64,000 nt of DNA from CAWIJJ01 sp963836405 (GCA_963836405.1 CAWIJL010000019.1:200958-264957); one strand, 5' to 3'; counted from the stretch's first letter, positions 18,137 through 27,020 are shown. Notes: generated by a model not told the origin, from the sequence alone. A program made the numbers and translations.

Positions 18137-19552
18137 ATGCAACGTATCCTTGCCATTTTCCGCAAAGACTTCCGCCACCTTTGGCCGCGCGCCGCCGTGC
18201 TGTCAGGACTGATGCTGCTGGCCGCCGTACTCGACCCGATCTACAGCGGCCTGCCGGCGGCGTACTACGAAGCGCTGCCTTCCGTGGCGCTGCCCCTGGC
18301 CTGCTGGCTGGTGATTGTCTCCGCCATCCACGAGGAGAAGCTGCCGGGCGACCGCCAGTACTGGCTGACGCGGCCGTATTCGTGGAAGGAACTGCTGGCG
18401 GCCAAGATCCTGTTCATCGCCGCCTGTGTCAACCTGCCCCTGCTGGTGTACCACGCCGGGGTGTACGTAGCCGTCGGGATTCCGATTACGGATCACCTGG
18501 GGGCGCTGTTGTGGCGGCAGATCTTTTTCACCGCGTTCTACGTCTTGCCGGTGGCTGCGCTGGCCGCCGTCACGCGAAGTTTGGGAAGGATGGTGGCGGT
18601 GGCGCTGCTGGGCGGCGCCGGATTGTGGGCGGCGACGACAGCCTTCATGTTCATCGCGCGGCGCGGCCTTATGCTGGGGATGTATGCCAACCCGCCGACG
18701 ATTCTCGCGCGAGCGGCGTTCCTCGCCTTGGGCGTGTCCGCGGTCCTCGTGCTTCAGTATTCGAGGAGGAGAACGAATGCTGCCGGTGCGCTCGTGGCGG
18801 CGCTGGTTCTGGTGTTTATTGCGCAGGGCACGTTTGGGCCGGCCTTCGGGGGACAGAGATCGAACAGCGCGGCGGGGCTTTCGCTTGACCCCTCCCCGGT
18901 GGGACAGAGCACGGCTTTACGCGGAAGCGACCCGGACTCCGACGTGTTCGACATTCCCGTTCTTTTCGATGACGCTCCGGCAGGCATCGCGATGGACCAG
19001 GGCCGCATGCAGGTTCGGATAATGGGAGTGGGAGCCGGGGGCAAGCGCTTCCTGGGGGTTGTGTTTGGCGAATTGCACGATTTGCGCGACGGTCACGCCT
19101 GGTTGAGCTTATTCACGTACACCAAGTTGCGGGTGGAGACCGTAACTCTCTCCAGTTCTTTCGAGTTCCCGCTGTTCGGCAACTTGCGGCTTCTGCCGGT
19201 GCCTCATGGTGAAGCGGTGACCGTGCCGGGCGTCGGAGTTTGCCGCGATACCCGCGAGCCGGAAGGCTGGATCTCGTTTTCGTGCTACTCGCCGTCGCCC
19301 CGTTCGGCACTTATGGTGGGCACGCCCGCCATGAGAGTCAACTGGATCGTGCCTCCCGGTTCGGTCGTAAGTTCCATCCCGACAGCCAGCGGTTTCGAGC
19401 CGCTCAGCAAATTCACCAGCTTGCTGTCGTATCGGAGCTGGGAACAGATCGGCAGCGTGCACCTGATCGCGGCCGATCCGCTCCCCCGTTTGCGGGTCAC
19501 CTTCCAGTTGTCCGGCATCCGGCTGCAAGAATTCCGGGTAACCACCCGCTAA
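18137..19552 (+). CDS. ABC-2 type permease with C-terminal soluble domain (copy 2)
   Basis: Starts MQRILAIFRKDFRHLWPR, preceded by GGAG, 6 bases after copy 1. It has about six or seven membrane helices (residues 18-230), the shared motif GDRQYWLTRPYSWKELLAAK, and a beta-rich soluble C-terminus (about 240-471) whose sequence has diverged strongly from copy 1. The pair seems to have arisen by tandem duplication followed by divergence of the soluble half, as expected for a heterodimer with two different external domains. Confidence 0.85.
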   Translation: MQRILAIFRKDFRHLWPRAAVLSGLMLLAAVLDPIYSGLPAAYYEALPSVALPLACWLVIVSAIHEEKLPGDRQYWLTRPYSWKELLAAKILFIAACVNLPLLVYHAGVYVAVGIPITDHLGALLWRQIFFTAFYVLPVAALAAVTRSLGRMVAVALLGGAGLWAATTAFMFIARRGLMLGMYANPPTILARAAFLALGVSAVLVLQYSRRRTNAAGALVAALVLVFIAQGTFGPAFGGQRSNSAAGLSLDPSPVGQSTALRGSDPDSDVFDIPVLFDDAPAGIAMDQGRMQVRIMGVGAGGKRFLGVVFGELHDLRDGHAWLSLFTYTKLRVETVTLSSSFEFPLFGNLRLLPVPHGEAVTVPGVGVCRDTREPEGWISFSCYSPSPRSALMVGTPAMRVNWIVPPGSVVSSIPTASGFEPLSKFTSLLSYRSWEQIGSVHLIAADPLPRLRVTFQLSGIRLQEFRVTTR

Positions 19553-19561
19553 CCTGGAGCC

Positions 19562-21067
19562 ATGCCCCAAATCGTCATGGTGGGAGCCGACCCGCTCCGC
19601 ATCGAAGACGTGCTTCGTGTCGCCCGCCACGGCGCCGAGGCCCGCGTTACCGGCGGCGCGCGCAGCCGCATTGCGAACGGAAGGGCGCGCCTGCAGGAGC
19701 TGCTCGCGCGCGGCGAGCGCATTTACGGCGTGAACACCGGGGTGGGCGGAAACATCGGCCATTCCATCCCGGCGGAGCAGATGGAGACGCTGCAACTGAA
19801 CCTGGTGCGGTACCTGGGGTGCGCCACCGGCCGCCCGCTTCCTTCCGACCTGGTGCGCGCCGCCATGCTGTTGCGCGTGGCCACCTTCTCGACCGGCACT
19901 TCCGCCGTTCGCAACGAGGTGGTGGACACGCTCTGCCAGATGCTCGCCCGGGGCGTGACGCCGGTGGTGCCGCGCTACGGGTCGGTAGGCGCGAGCGGCG
20001 ATTTGATGCCCTCCGCCTATGTGGCCCGCGTGCTCACGGGTGCCGGGGAGGTCGAATACCAGGGCCGCACCGTTGCCGCCATGGAGGCGCTGCAGGCCGC
20101 CCGCATTTATCCGGTGCGCTTTGCGCCGAAGGAAGCGCTGGCGCTCATCAACGGGACGACTTTCATGACCGCCGCGGCCGTCCTGCTGTGGGAGGACGGC
20201 TTTGGCGTGCTGCGCGCGCTGCTCGGGGCCATCGCGCTCGCCGTGGAAGCCTTGCAGGCGCCCGATGCTCCGTTCGCCGCCTGGATCCAGGAGCGAAAGG
20301 GGCATCCGGGGCAGATCGCGGTGGCTGCATTTCTGCGCGGAATGCTGGCCGGGTCGGGATACGCACAGGCTTCCGGCGGGCAGAGCTGTTATTCGCTGCG
20401 CTGCGTGCCGCAGGGGCTGGGGCAGGTGTGGGAGGCGCTGACGGACTCGCGCGCGATGCTCGAACGCGAGATCAATTCGGCCAACGACAATCCGCTGATC
20501 GATCCGGAAACGGATGAGTTGTACAAGGGCGGCAATTTCTACGGGGGCCACCTGGCGCGCCTGCTGGACACCTGGAAACTCGACTACGCCGCCATGGGGA
20601 ATTGGGGCAACTCGCTGCTGGCCGTGCTGGTGGACGACCGATTCAATTCCGGCCTGCCCGCCAACCTGACGCCGAATCCGGGCGTGAACTCCGGGCTCAA
20701 GGGAATCCAGCTCAGCGTCACCGCTCTCACCTGCGCGATCCGGCAGATGGCCGCGCCGAGTTCCATCCACTCGCTCCCCACCGAGCAGTACAACCAGGAC
20801 GTGGTCAGCCTGGGCATGCACGCCGCCGTGACCGCCATGGACGCGCTCGAATGCCTGCGCAACGAGACGGCCATGCTGTTGATCGCCGGGGCGCAGGCGG
20901 TGGATCTGCGGGGCGGACCCGAGCGCCTGGGCGCGGGCTGCCGGAAGCTTTACGACTCGATCCGCAGCCTGGCGGCGTTTCAAACCGAGGACGCGCCGCT
21001 CGAGGCGGAGATCGCGGCCGTCAGCGCCGCCATCGCCGCGGGCGGATTGAGCGGGATCGCGGAGTGA
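19562..21067 (+). CDS. HAL/PAL/TAL-family aromatic amino acid ammonia-lyase or aminomutase
   Basis: The 501-residue enzyme carries the Ala-Ser-Gly triad (144-146, in SVGASGDLMP) that cyclises to the MIO electrophile, the catalytic Tyr (YGVNTG, about 55), YSLRC and the ANDNPL motif. The family deaminates His, Phe or Tyr, or isomerises them to beta-amino acids. The specificity loop reads NLVRYLGCATG, where hut-type histidine ammonia-lyases usually have a Ser-His pair, and the motif before YSLRC is GGQSC rather than VQDP. No hutU, hutI or hutG is nearby, so a catabolic hutH role is doubtful. It follows the second permease by 9 bases with GGAG before the ATG, so it is probably cotranscribed with the ABC operon. 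Confidence 0.85.
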   Translation: MPQIVMVGADPLRIEDVLRVARHGAEARVTGGARSRIANGRARLQELLARGERIYGVNTGVGGNIGHSIPAEQMETLQLNLVRYLGCATGRPLPSDLVRAAMLLRVATFSTGTSAVRNEVVDTLCQMLARGVTPVVPRYGSVGASGDLMPSAYVARVLTGAGEVEYQGRTVAAMEALQAARIYPVRFAPKEALALINGTTFMTAAAVLLWEDGFGVLRALLGAIALAVEALQAPDAPFAAWIQERKGHPGQIAVAAFLRGMLAGSGYAQASGGQSCYSLRCVPQGLGQVWEALTDSRAMLEREINSANDNPLIDPETDELYKGGNFYGGHLARLLDTWKLDYAAMGNWGNSLLAVLVDDRFNSGLPANLTPNPGVNSGLKGIQLSVTALTCAIRQMAAPSSIHSLPTEQYNQDVVSLGMHAAVTAMDALECLRNETAMLLIAGAQAVDLRGGPERLGAGCRKLYDSIRSLAAFQTEDAPLEAEIAAVSAAIAAGGLSGIAE

Positions 21068-21070
21068 ACG

Positions 21071-22456
21071 CTACGGCGCGCGCAGGCGGTAGATGATGCA
21101 GTCGCCCGCCCTGCCCGCTTCGGCGTACATCGCCAGCCAGGCGCGCAGGTCGGGGTAGCGGGTGATGGCCAATCGCGGATTGTAGAGCCCCAGGCCGTCC
21201 ACGATAAAGGTGGGGCGCGAGCGGGTCAGTTCGGCGCGGCGGCGGGCGGGCTCTTCGACTTCGACCGGTTCGGATCGCGTCAGGTGACGGTCCGCCGGAA
21301 CCCCGGTGAGCGGCTGCGAATCCAGGTACGGCGTGGCCGCCGGGAGACCCGCGTACACAAAAATTTCCGGCCGGTAGCCCCAGACCAGCAGGGTATCGCC
21401 GGGGTGCGCCAAGCCTTTGACTTCGGATGCGGCGGCGCGGCTCGATTGGTCCATGCGGATGTCCCGCCACGTCATGTCCATCGCCGCGGCGAAGAAACTC
21501 GGGCCGAAGCGGGTGAGGGGAATGAGCAGGAGCAGCGCCACCAGTTCGCGCCGGCGGCGGAACAGGGTGAAGCCGCGCGCCGCCATAAGGATCATCGGCG
21601 GGAGCAGCAAGACGTAGTATCGGGGGAAGAATCGCATCCCCATGGCGAGCCCCACCAAGGCGATGGCCAGCCATCCGGCCCACGTCCACCGCGGCCGTTC
21701 GGTCCAAAGGAACCGTCCCGCCGCCACCGCCAGCGCCGAGTGAAAGCCCAGCCAGTTCACGCTCCGCACGAGTCCGTTCCGCCACGGCGCGGCCACCGGA
21801 GTGCTGGCTGCGTACAACCGGCCCCATCGCCAGACCTCGTCGAAGTAGGCGCCGAGCGATCCGGTGCCGAGCAGCCAGGCGCCGGCCGCCGCTCCGGCAG
21901 CGGCGAATCCCGCCGCCAGGGCCGGGATCCCGCCGGGATACCAGAGTCCGCAAACGGCCAGGACGAAGACGGCTTTCGGACTGACCGCGAAGGCCACGCC
22001 CGCCAGGATCCCGCTCCAGAACGGCCGCTTCGCCTGCGCCATCCAGACGGCGGCCAGGTGGGGCGCCAGCATGAGCATGTCGGAAGCTACGGGGATGACG
22101 GCGGAGGGAATGTCGAAAGTCAGAAAAAACGCGAGCAGCCCGGCAGCCCAGAATCCCTCGCGATGGGACCAGAGGCGGGTGGCCAGCCGGTAGGCCAGCC
22201 AGCAGGCGAGCAGCGCATAGGCGGCGTCGAGCAGCCGGAGGGGCCAGCCATCGGCGGCGCCGCAGAGAAGATGGAAGGCGGCCACCAGGGGAGGCTTATC
22301 GAACCAGATCTCGCGGTACAAGGCCTTGCCGTGGAGCATCTGCGCAGCCGCGGCCAGCGGCAGCGTGTCGCCCTCCCATAGGACGCTGACGTGACACAGC
22401 CGTCCCGCCGCCAGCAGCAGCCCGAGCGCCGCCCAAAAAGCCGTTCTTCGCCTCAG
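21071..22456 (-). CDS. GT39/ArnT-like membrane glycosyltransferase, start codon uncertain
   Basis: A multi-pass membrane protein of dolichyl-phosphate-mannosyltransferase/ArnT type: about ten hydrophobic helices, YREIWFDKPPL after the first external loop (acidic residues there bind the lipid-linked sugar), and a soluble C-terminal domain of about 120 residues. The first ATG is at 22339, but homology-like sequence continues 39 codons upstream, including helix TAFWAALGLLLAAGRL and the expected acidic EGD. Between the upstream stop and that helix there is no ATG, GTG or TTG. A CTG at 22456 gives LRRRTAFW and lies 7 bases after a TATAGT (22469-22464 on the minus strand), so CTG initiation or a base error is likely. 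Confidence 0.78.
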   Translation of the reverse strand: MRRRTAFWAALGLLLAAGRLCHVSVLWEGDTLPLAAAAQMLHGKALYREIWFDKPPLVAAFHLLCGAADGWPLRLLDAAYALLACWLAYRLATRLWSHREGFWAAGLLAFFLTFDIPSAVIPVASDMLMLAPHLAAVWMAQAKRPFWSGILAGVAFAVSPKAVFVLAVCGLWYPGGIPALAAGFAAAGAAAGAWLLGTGSLGAYFDEVWRWGRLYAASTPVAAPWRNGLVRSVNWLGFHSALAVAAGRFLWTERPRWTWAGWLAIALVGLAMGMRFFPRYYVLLLPPMILMAARGFTLFRRRRELVALLLLIPLTRFGPSFFAAAMDMTWRDIRMDQSSRAAASEVKGLAHPGDTLLVWGYRPEIFVYAGLPAATPYLDSQPLTGVPADRHLTRSEPVEVEEPARRRAELTRSRPTFIVDGLGLYNPRLAITRYPDLRAWLAMYAEAGRAGDCIIYRLRAP

Positions 22457-22534
22457 ACTGTTGACTATACCGCGTAGAAGCCCCTTCCCAGCCGCATAGC
22501 GCCTGCGTTATCCTAAGCAAAGAAAAAGCGAAGT

Positions 22535-23794
22535 ATGGAGGAAATCCACGATCAGCTCGCCGCACTTCGCCGGCGCGTCGCCCAAATCGACCGAAAGTAC
22601 GCCACGGCCGCCGCCGCTGCGCCCGCCCCGGCGCGGCGTGACGACCGCCCTTCCCGGTACTTCATCGAAAATCTGATGTCGGGGGAGGTGGTGAAAACCC
22701 CGTTTGGCGAGCATTTCGAGACCGAGCGCGTGTGGGAGCGCCACCGCCGCCACGGCTCGGTGGACATCTCCGATCTGGCGGAACTGCCCGAGGATCTGCT
22801 GCACCCGCTCTCGGAAGGAGCCATCGAAAGGGCCCATCCCACGAAATGGGCTTTTCTGGACACGGAAACCACCGGACTTGCGGGCGGCACGGGCACCTAC
22901 GCCTTCCTGATCGGGGTGGGCTCCATCGATTCCACGGGGTTTCGCCTGCGGCAGTTCTTCATGCGCGATTACGGCGAGGAGGCATCGCTGCTCTACCGTC
23001 TCTCGGAGCATCTTGCCGGCTTCGACGTGCTCATCACCTACAACGGAAAAGCTTACGACCAGCCGCTGCTCGAAACCCGCTTCCGGATGGCCCGCGCGCG
23101 CCATCCCTTCGACCGGCTGGAGCATCTGGACCTGCTCTTCGGCGCGCGGCGCCTGTGGAAGCTGCGGCTCGAAAGCTGCCGCCTGGTGGACCTGGAATTT
23201 CAGGTGTTGGGCGTGGAACGCGAGGGCGACCTGCCCGGCGAGATGATTCCCTACTGTTACTTCGAATACCTACGCACCAAGCAGGCGTTCCAACTGGTGC
23301 CGATCTTCCACCACAACGCGCTCGACATCCTGTCGCTGGCCTGCCTGACGGCGATCGTGCCGTTTGCCTTCCGCAAGCCCGAGGACGCGGCCGTGCGGCA
23401 CGGAGCCGACCTGATCGGGCTGGCGCGCTGGCTGCTCAAGACGGAGCGGGCGGAAGAAGGGCTGCTGCTTTTCCGCCGCGCGGTGCAGATGGGGCTGCCA
23501 GACCACCTCCTGTTCCGTACGCTGTGGGACATCGCGGCCCTGGAACGGCGCCTCGGCCGGCAGGACGCGGCATTGGCGGCGGTCACGGAACTCGCGGGGA
23601 CGCGCAATCCGTTTCGCGCCCGTGCGCTCGAGGAACTGGCCAAACACTACGAGCACCGGGAACGGAACTACGCCATGGCGCTCGAGATGACGCGCAGCGC
23701 GCTGGCGATCAGCGAAACACCGGCGGCGCGGCGGCGCGAGCAGAGGCTGCTGCAAAGGATCGCGCGGCCGCGACCGAGCCGCCTGGCTTATTGA
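22535..23794 (+). CDS. YprB-like ribonuclease H-fold 3'-5' exonuclease with TPR-like tail
   Basis: The 419-residue protein has the DEDD exonuclease core: WAFLDTETTGL (about residues 106-116), LITYNGKAYDQPLL (second Asp region) and HHNALDILSL (third Asp). This is the YprB/ribonuclease H-like domain of predicted exonucleases. The N-terminal 100 residues are charged and partly coiled; the C-terminal 130 residues (about 290-419) form helical TPR-like repeats. Predicted cytoplasmic nuclease of unknown substrate. It is transcribed divergently from the glycosyltransferase; a TATCCT (22509-22514) may be its -10, leaving a 20-base purine-rich leader. Confidence 0.85.
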   Translation: MEEIHDQLAALRRRVAQIDRKYATAAAAAPAPARRDDRPSRYFIENLMSGEVVKTPFGEHFETERVWERHRRHGSVDISDLAELPEDLLHPLSEGAIERAHPTKWAFLDTETTGLAGGTGTYAFLIGVGSIDSTGFRLRQFFMRDYGEEASLLYRLSEHLAGFDVLITYNGKAYDQPLLETRFRMARARHPFDRLEHLDLLFGARRLWKLRLESCRLVDLEFQVLGVEREGDLPGEMIPYCYFEYLRTKQAFQLVPIFHHNALDILSLACLTAIVPFAFRKPEDAAVRHGADLIGLARWLLKTERAEEGLLLFRRAVQMGLPDHLLFRTLWDIAALERRLGRQDAALAAVTELAGTRNPFRARALEELAKHYEHRERNYAMALEMTRSALAISETPAARRREQRLLQRIARPRPSRLAY

Positions 23795-23807
23795 GCGCGC
23801 GCCGCGG

Positions 23808-24722
23808 CTACATAATCCGGCCGTTCTTCCTGGAACCTATCGACACGGGCCCGTTCTCGGTAGAAATCCGGATGGTATCGGCCGCCCCGTTAAGCTGCAT
23901 CAGGTTGCGCTGCGGATCCTTCCAGGCGGTGCGGCAGGGCGCGGCGGCGCAGTTCATCGGCCCGTGCGACGTTTCCACGCGCAGTCCGGAGCGGAATGTT
24001 TCGGGAATGGAAATGCTCACCGGTCCGTTCACCGCGCGGGCTTCGAGCGCGGGTCCGTTCCACACGTCTTCCGACAAGCTGAGGGAGATGGGCCCGTTCT
24101 GGGCTGCCAGGTGAACCTCGCCGCCTTTGCCGCTGAAGGAGATGGGCCCGTTGGTGGTGTGGACCTCGACCTGCCCGCCGCAGTCCTTCAGGGAAACCGG
24201 ACCGTTGGAGGCGCGGGCCTTCACCGTGCCGTTGATGCCGGCTACGGAAATTGGCCCGTTCTTGGTCTGGAGGTCCACGGCGCCGTCCTTGGGGGCATGC
24301 ACGATGAAGTAGGATTGCCATTGCGCGTCGCCGCCCGGTCCGGTGGTGGAGAAGTGCCCGGCACTGCGGCTGACGCCGATGCCGCGGAGGGCCTGGTCGG
24401 CTCCGGCGCGGTCCTCGGCGACGGCGATCTTGCAGACCTCGACCGCATATTGGGGCTTGTCCCAACCGGTGACACGGATGATGCCGTGGCCCGCGGAGTC
24501 GTCGATTTCGAGCGCCGGCGCTTCATTGCGCTGGAGGGTGAAGCTCTCTTCACTGCGGGCGATCTGGCCGTTCGAAGTCACCTTCAAGTCGGCACAGCTC
24601 TCGGCGCTGCCTTCGATGCTGATGTTCAGATTGTTTTTAGCGGCGCTCAAGCCTGCCGGCGCGCACAGCCAGGCCAGGCAAAGTACCGCGGAACCAGCGA
24701 TGTAGAGAAAATCGTTTTTCAT
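23808..24722 (-). CDS. Exported DUF4097-like beta-repeat protein with NGPIS motifs
   Basis: Start ATG 24722 follows AGGAG at good spacing and gives a signal peptide (MKNDFLYIAGSAVLCLAWL). The mature part matches the DUF4097 type: a short N-terminal region with IRVTGWDKPQYAVEV, then eight or so beta-hairpin units of about 20 residues, each with an NGPIS, NGPVS or HGPM turn. Such repeats stack as a right-handed beta-solenoid. Two pairs of cysteines may form disulfides. It is the last gene on this strand before the convergent exonuclease gene. Function of the family is not established. Confidence 0.78.
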   Translation of the reverse strand: MKNDFLYIAGSAVLCLAWLCAPAGLSAAKNNLNISIEGSAESCADLKVTSNGQIARSEESFTLQRNEAPALEIDDSAGHGIIRVTGWDKPQYAVEVCKIAVAEDRAGADQALRGIGVSRSAGHFSTTGPGGDAQWQSYFIVHAPKDGAVDLQTKNGPISVAGINGTVKARASNGPVSLKDCGGQVEVHTTNGPISFSGKGGEVHLAAQNGPISLSLSEDVWNGPALEARAVNGPVSISIPETFRSGLRVETSHGPMNCAAAPCRTAWKDPQRNLMQLNGAADTIRISTENGPVSIGSRKNGRIM

Positions 24723-24799
24723 TCGGGCAGCTCCTCGTGTCACTGCTTGGACGGCGAAGTGCCCCGGACCGTTAGGTTTTTATTGCCGGCCAAAGCGGC

Positions 24800-25387
24800 C
24801 TAATTTACAGTGACCGTGACAGTTTGGCGATCCTGGGCGCCGCCTGCGGCGGAGGCGGTTACCGTGTAGGTGGTTGTTGTCTGCGGCTGCTGCACGGTGC
24901 AGCCTTCGCTGCGGCCGGAGGCATGGTAGTGGATAGGCGAGATATCGACGGAGGCGGCATTGCGGACACGGTAGCAAATACTCACGGAATTGCCGCGAGT
25001 CACGCGCAGCGCGCTCACCCTCACCTCTTCGATGCGGACGCGGCCGGGCCCCACGGTCAACTCGAGCGTCCTGGTTGCGGTCTCGCCACCCGCACCTTCC
25101 GCGGTCAACGTATAGGTAGTGGCGCCGGCGGGCTCCACCTGTACGCAACGCGACAGCGACGCGCTCAACTCCTGCCGCGGCGGGCTCAGCCATACCTTCT
25201 CGGCGTTCTCGACGCCATAGCAGAGCAGCAGGGGTTCGCCCCTGGCGGCTTGGGGAGCGGTGGAATAGAACTGCGTGATCCGCGGCGGGGGAGCGGCTTT
25301 CGCTTTGGCTGGTTCTGGCGTGCTCCGCGAACAGCCCGCGAGAACGCAGGCCGAGACTGCGGCAGCCCATAGCGGGCGTGGCCTCAC
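24800..25387 (-). CDS. Lipoprotein with two Ig-like repeats
   Basis: An N-terminal lipobox (LAGC, Cys 19) follows a signal peptide, so the protein should be lipid-anchored. The remainder consists of two homologous halves of about 75 residues, each with ITQF or IEEV start, a cysteine in CYGV or CYRV, and a YTLTAEGAGG or YTVTASAAGG end, that is a duplicated Ig-like/PKD-type domain with paired cysteines. Its ATG overlaps the TGA of the preceding gene by 4 bases, so the two are cotranslated. Confidence 0.75.
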   Translation of the reverse strand: MRPRPLWAAAVSACVLAGCSRSTPEPAKAKAAPPPRITQFYSTAPQAARGEPLLLCYGVENAEKVWLSPPRQELSASLSRCVQVEPAGATTYTLTAEGAGGETATRTLELTVGPGRVRIEEVRVSALRVTRGNSVSICYRVRNAASVDISPIHYHASGRSEGCTVQQPQTTTTYTVTASAAGGAQDRQTVTVTVN

Positions 25388-26175
25388 TGCTTGATAACCG
25401 GATCCTGAACCTGGGTTCCCAAACCGGCGTAGGCTTCCTTCACCTTGATCACTTTGTCGCCGTTGAAGGTGACGAAGGTGATCTTGCCGGGGGCGTGCCC
25501 GTAAACCCAGTCCTCCAGGTCCATTCCGTCCTTGGTTTCCCGGGATTTGTAGACGGGCCGGCCCAGGGCCATCACCACCTGGTCGTGATTCATGCCTTCC
25601 AGGGCACGGTTTTCCTTGATGGCGGACTGCACTTCGGGAGGCAGCGTTTCCGAGTAGATTTCCGTGACGGTGCGCTTCTCGAAGTCAATGACCGGGGCGA
25701 GGATTTTCTTCACTTCGGCCGCCTTGATGGGCTCGAGTCCCTTGCGGAACATGACCGCGATGGAGGTGCCGCCGGGAGCGTTGCTGTCGCCGCCGCGCGC
25801 AATCGGCACGCTCTGTCCATTATTGACGCCGATCTGCACGCCCTGGTACCACTTCCGCCCGCCTTTGTAGCCGCCGTTGATCTGGAGGACGATGCGATCG
25901 TCGTCGATGTCCACTTTGGTCACCTGGACCGTGTCGCCCAAGCGCGCGGCAGGCCCGCTTTCCTTGGCTTCGTCCGACCACGCCTTCTTGTTATAGGTGC
26001 CATCCGACTCGACTTCCAGAGCCTTTTTCGAGTGGGGCAGCAGGATCTTCATCTTTCCGTACTCGGCGGTAAGCCCGCGCGTCAGTTCCACACGATCGTC
26101 GAACGTCAGCTTGTCGGCCGCCGGCAGCAATGCGGGCAGCATGATCAGGACGGCAAGAGAGGCGTAGACTCGCAT
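25384..26175 (-). CDS. Exported protein of unknown function
   Basis: Starting at ATG 26175 (preceded by GGAAAG), the 263-residue protein has a signal peptide (MRVYASLAVLIMLPALLPAADK). The N-terminal region includes KLTFDDRVELTRGLTAEYGK, a compact beta-rich domain (VQVTKVDIDDDRIVLQING) and a C-terminal part, MNHDQVVMALGRPVYKSRE then YGHAPGKITFVTF, that resembles the SmpA/BamE-like fold in which a DQV..ALG helix is followed by a beta hairpin. That similarity is a motif impression only. The start lies inside the end of the CPBP protease gene and the stop overlaps the lipoprotein gene. Confidence 0.7.
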   Translation of the reverse strand: MRVYASLAVLIMLPALLPAADKLTFDDRVELTRGLTAEYGKMKILLPHSKKALEVESDGTYNKKAWSDEAKESGPAARLGDTVQVTKVDIDDDRIVLQINGGYKGGRKWYQGVQIGVNNGQSVPIARGGDSNAPGGTSIAVMFRKGLEPIKAAEVKKILAPVIDFEKRTVTEIYSETLPPEVQSAIKENRALEGMNHDQVVMALGRPVYKSRETKDGMDLEDWVYGHAPGKITFVTFNGDKVIKVKEAYAGLGTQVQDPVIKQ

Positions 26176-27020
26176 ACGTCGCTTTCCATCGGCGGATCCG
26201 TCAGGGGCGATTCCTGCCGTCGCACCGGGGCTTTGCGCAGGTACAGAAACAGAAGCACCAGCGACATGGTGGTCAGAATGCTGGCTTCCGGCCCGTACTC
26301 TCCGCCGCTCCACAGCGGTCCGGCGGTCCACGCCACTTCGTAGCCCGTCAATTTCATTCTAAGCCCGCTCAGGTTCACGCCGAACAGGGGCAGGGTGATG
26401 TTCCAACCCAAGTGCAGGCCGATCGGCAGCCACAGGTCCCGACTGCGCAGGAACGCGTACCCGAAAACGATGCCGAATCCGGCGGTGTTGGCCAGGCCGA
26501 ACCAGGAGGCATTCGGATTGGCGCTGTGCAGCAGCCCGAATACGATACCTACCGGTACGATGGTGGCCCAAGCTCCGGCGGCCTTCAGCAGAACCTGAAA
26601 TCCGTAGCCGCGAAACAGCAGCTCTTCGCCGGTTGCCCCGGCGGCCAGCAGGACCATCACGAAAATCCCCGTGCCCGCGCTGGCCGGCCCTTCCGGGGCC
26701 CGGGTGAGGTGTGCCGCGCCCACAGCGAGCGCCGGCAGCAGCACCAGGCAGGCAGCCCCGACTCCGCCGCCGATTCCGATCGCCAGGTTTTCCGACGAGG
26801 CGCGGCGCCACCACAGCCCGACTTCGAGCACCCGGCGGTTGGCGTAGATGCGCATGGCGAGCCAGTTGGCGAAAATGGCTGCGAGCAGTCCCGTCAGGGT
26901 GACCCCGGCCAGGTATCCGCCCAGCCAGACAAACATGGGGCCGAAGATATAAGCGGTAGCGAAATACAAGACAATGTACACGCCGATATGCGTGGCAAGC
27001 CGTAGCGGATCTTTGCGCAT
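26145..27020 (-). CDS. CPBP-family intramembrane metalloprotease (CAAX/Abi type)
   Basis: From ATG 27020 the 291-residue protein has about eight membrane helices and the three CPBP motifs: EELLFR (132-137), FGLLH and HLGWN. These provide the glutamates and histidines of the intramembrane active site of the CAAX-protease/bacteriocin-processing family. An upstream in-frame ATG would add about 64 residues without membrane character and is rejected. The 3' end overlaps the next gene by 31 bases. It may process or protect an exported partner encoded by the following genes, but that is inference. Confidence 0.85.
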   Translation of the reverse strand: MRKDPLRLATHIGVYIVLYFATAYIFGPMFVWLGGYLAGVTLTGLLAAIFANWLAMRIYANRRVLEVGLWWRRASSENLAIGIGGGVGAACLVLLPALAVGAAHLTRAPEGPASAGTGIFVMVLLAAGATGEELLFRGYGFQVLLKAAGAWATIVPVGIVFGLLHSANPNASWFGLANTAGFGIVFGYAFLRSRDLWLPIGLHLGWNITLPLFGVNLSGLRMKLTGYEVAWTAGPLWSGGEYGPEASILTTMSLVLLFLYLRKAPVRRQESPLTDPPMESDVCESTPLLPS

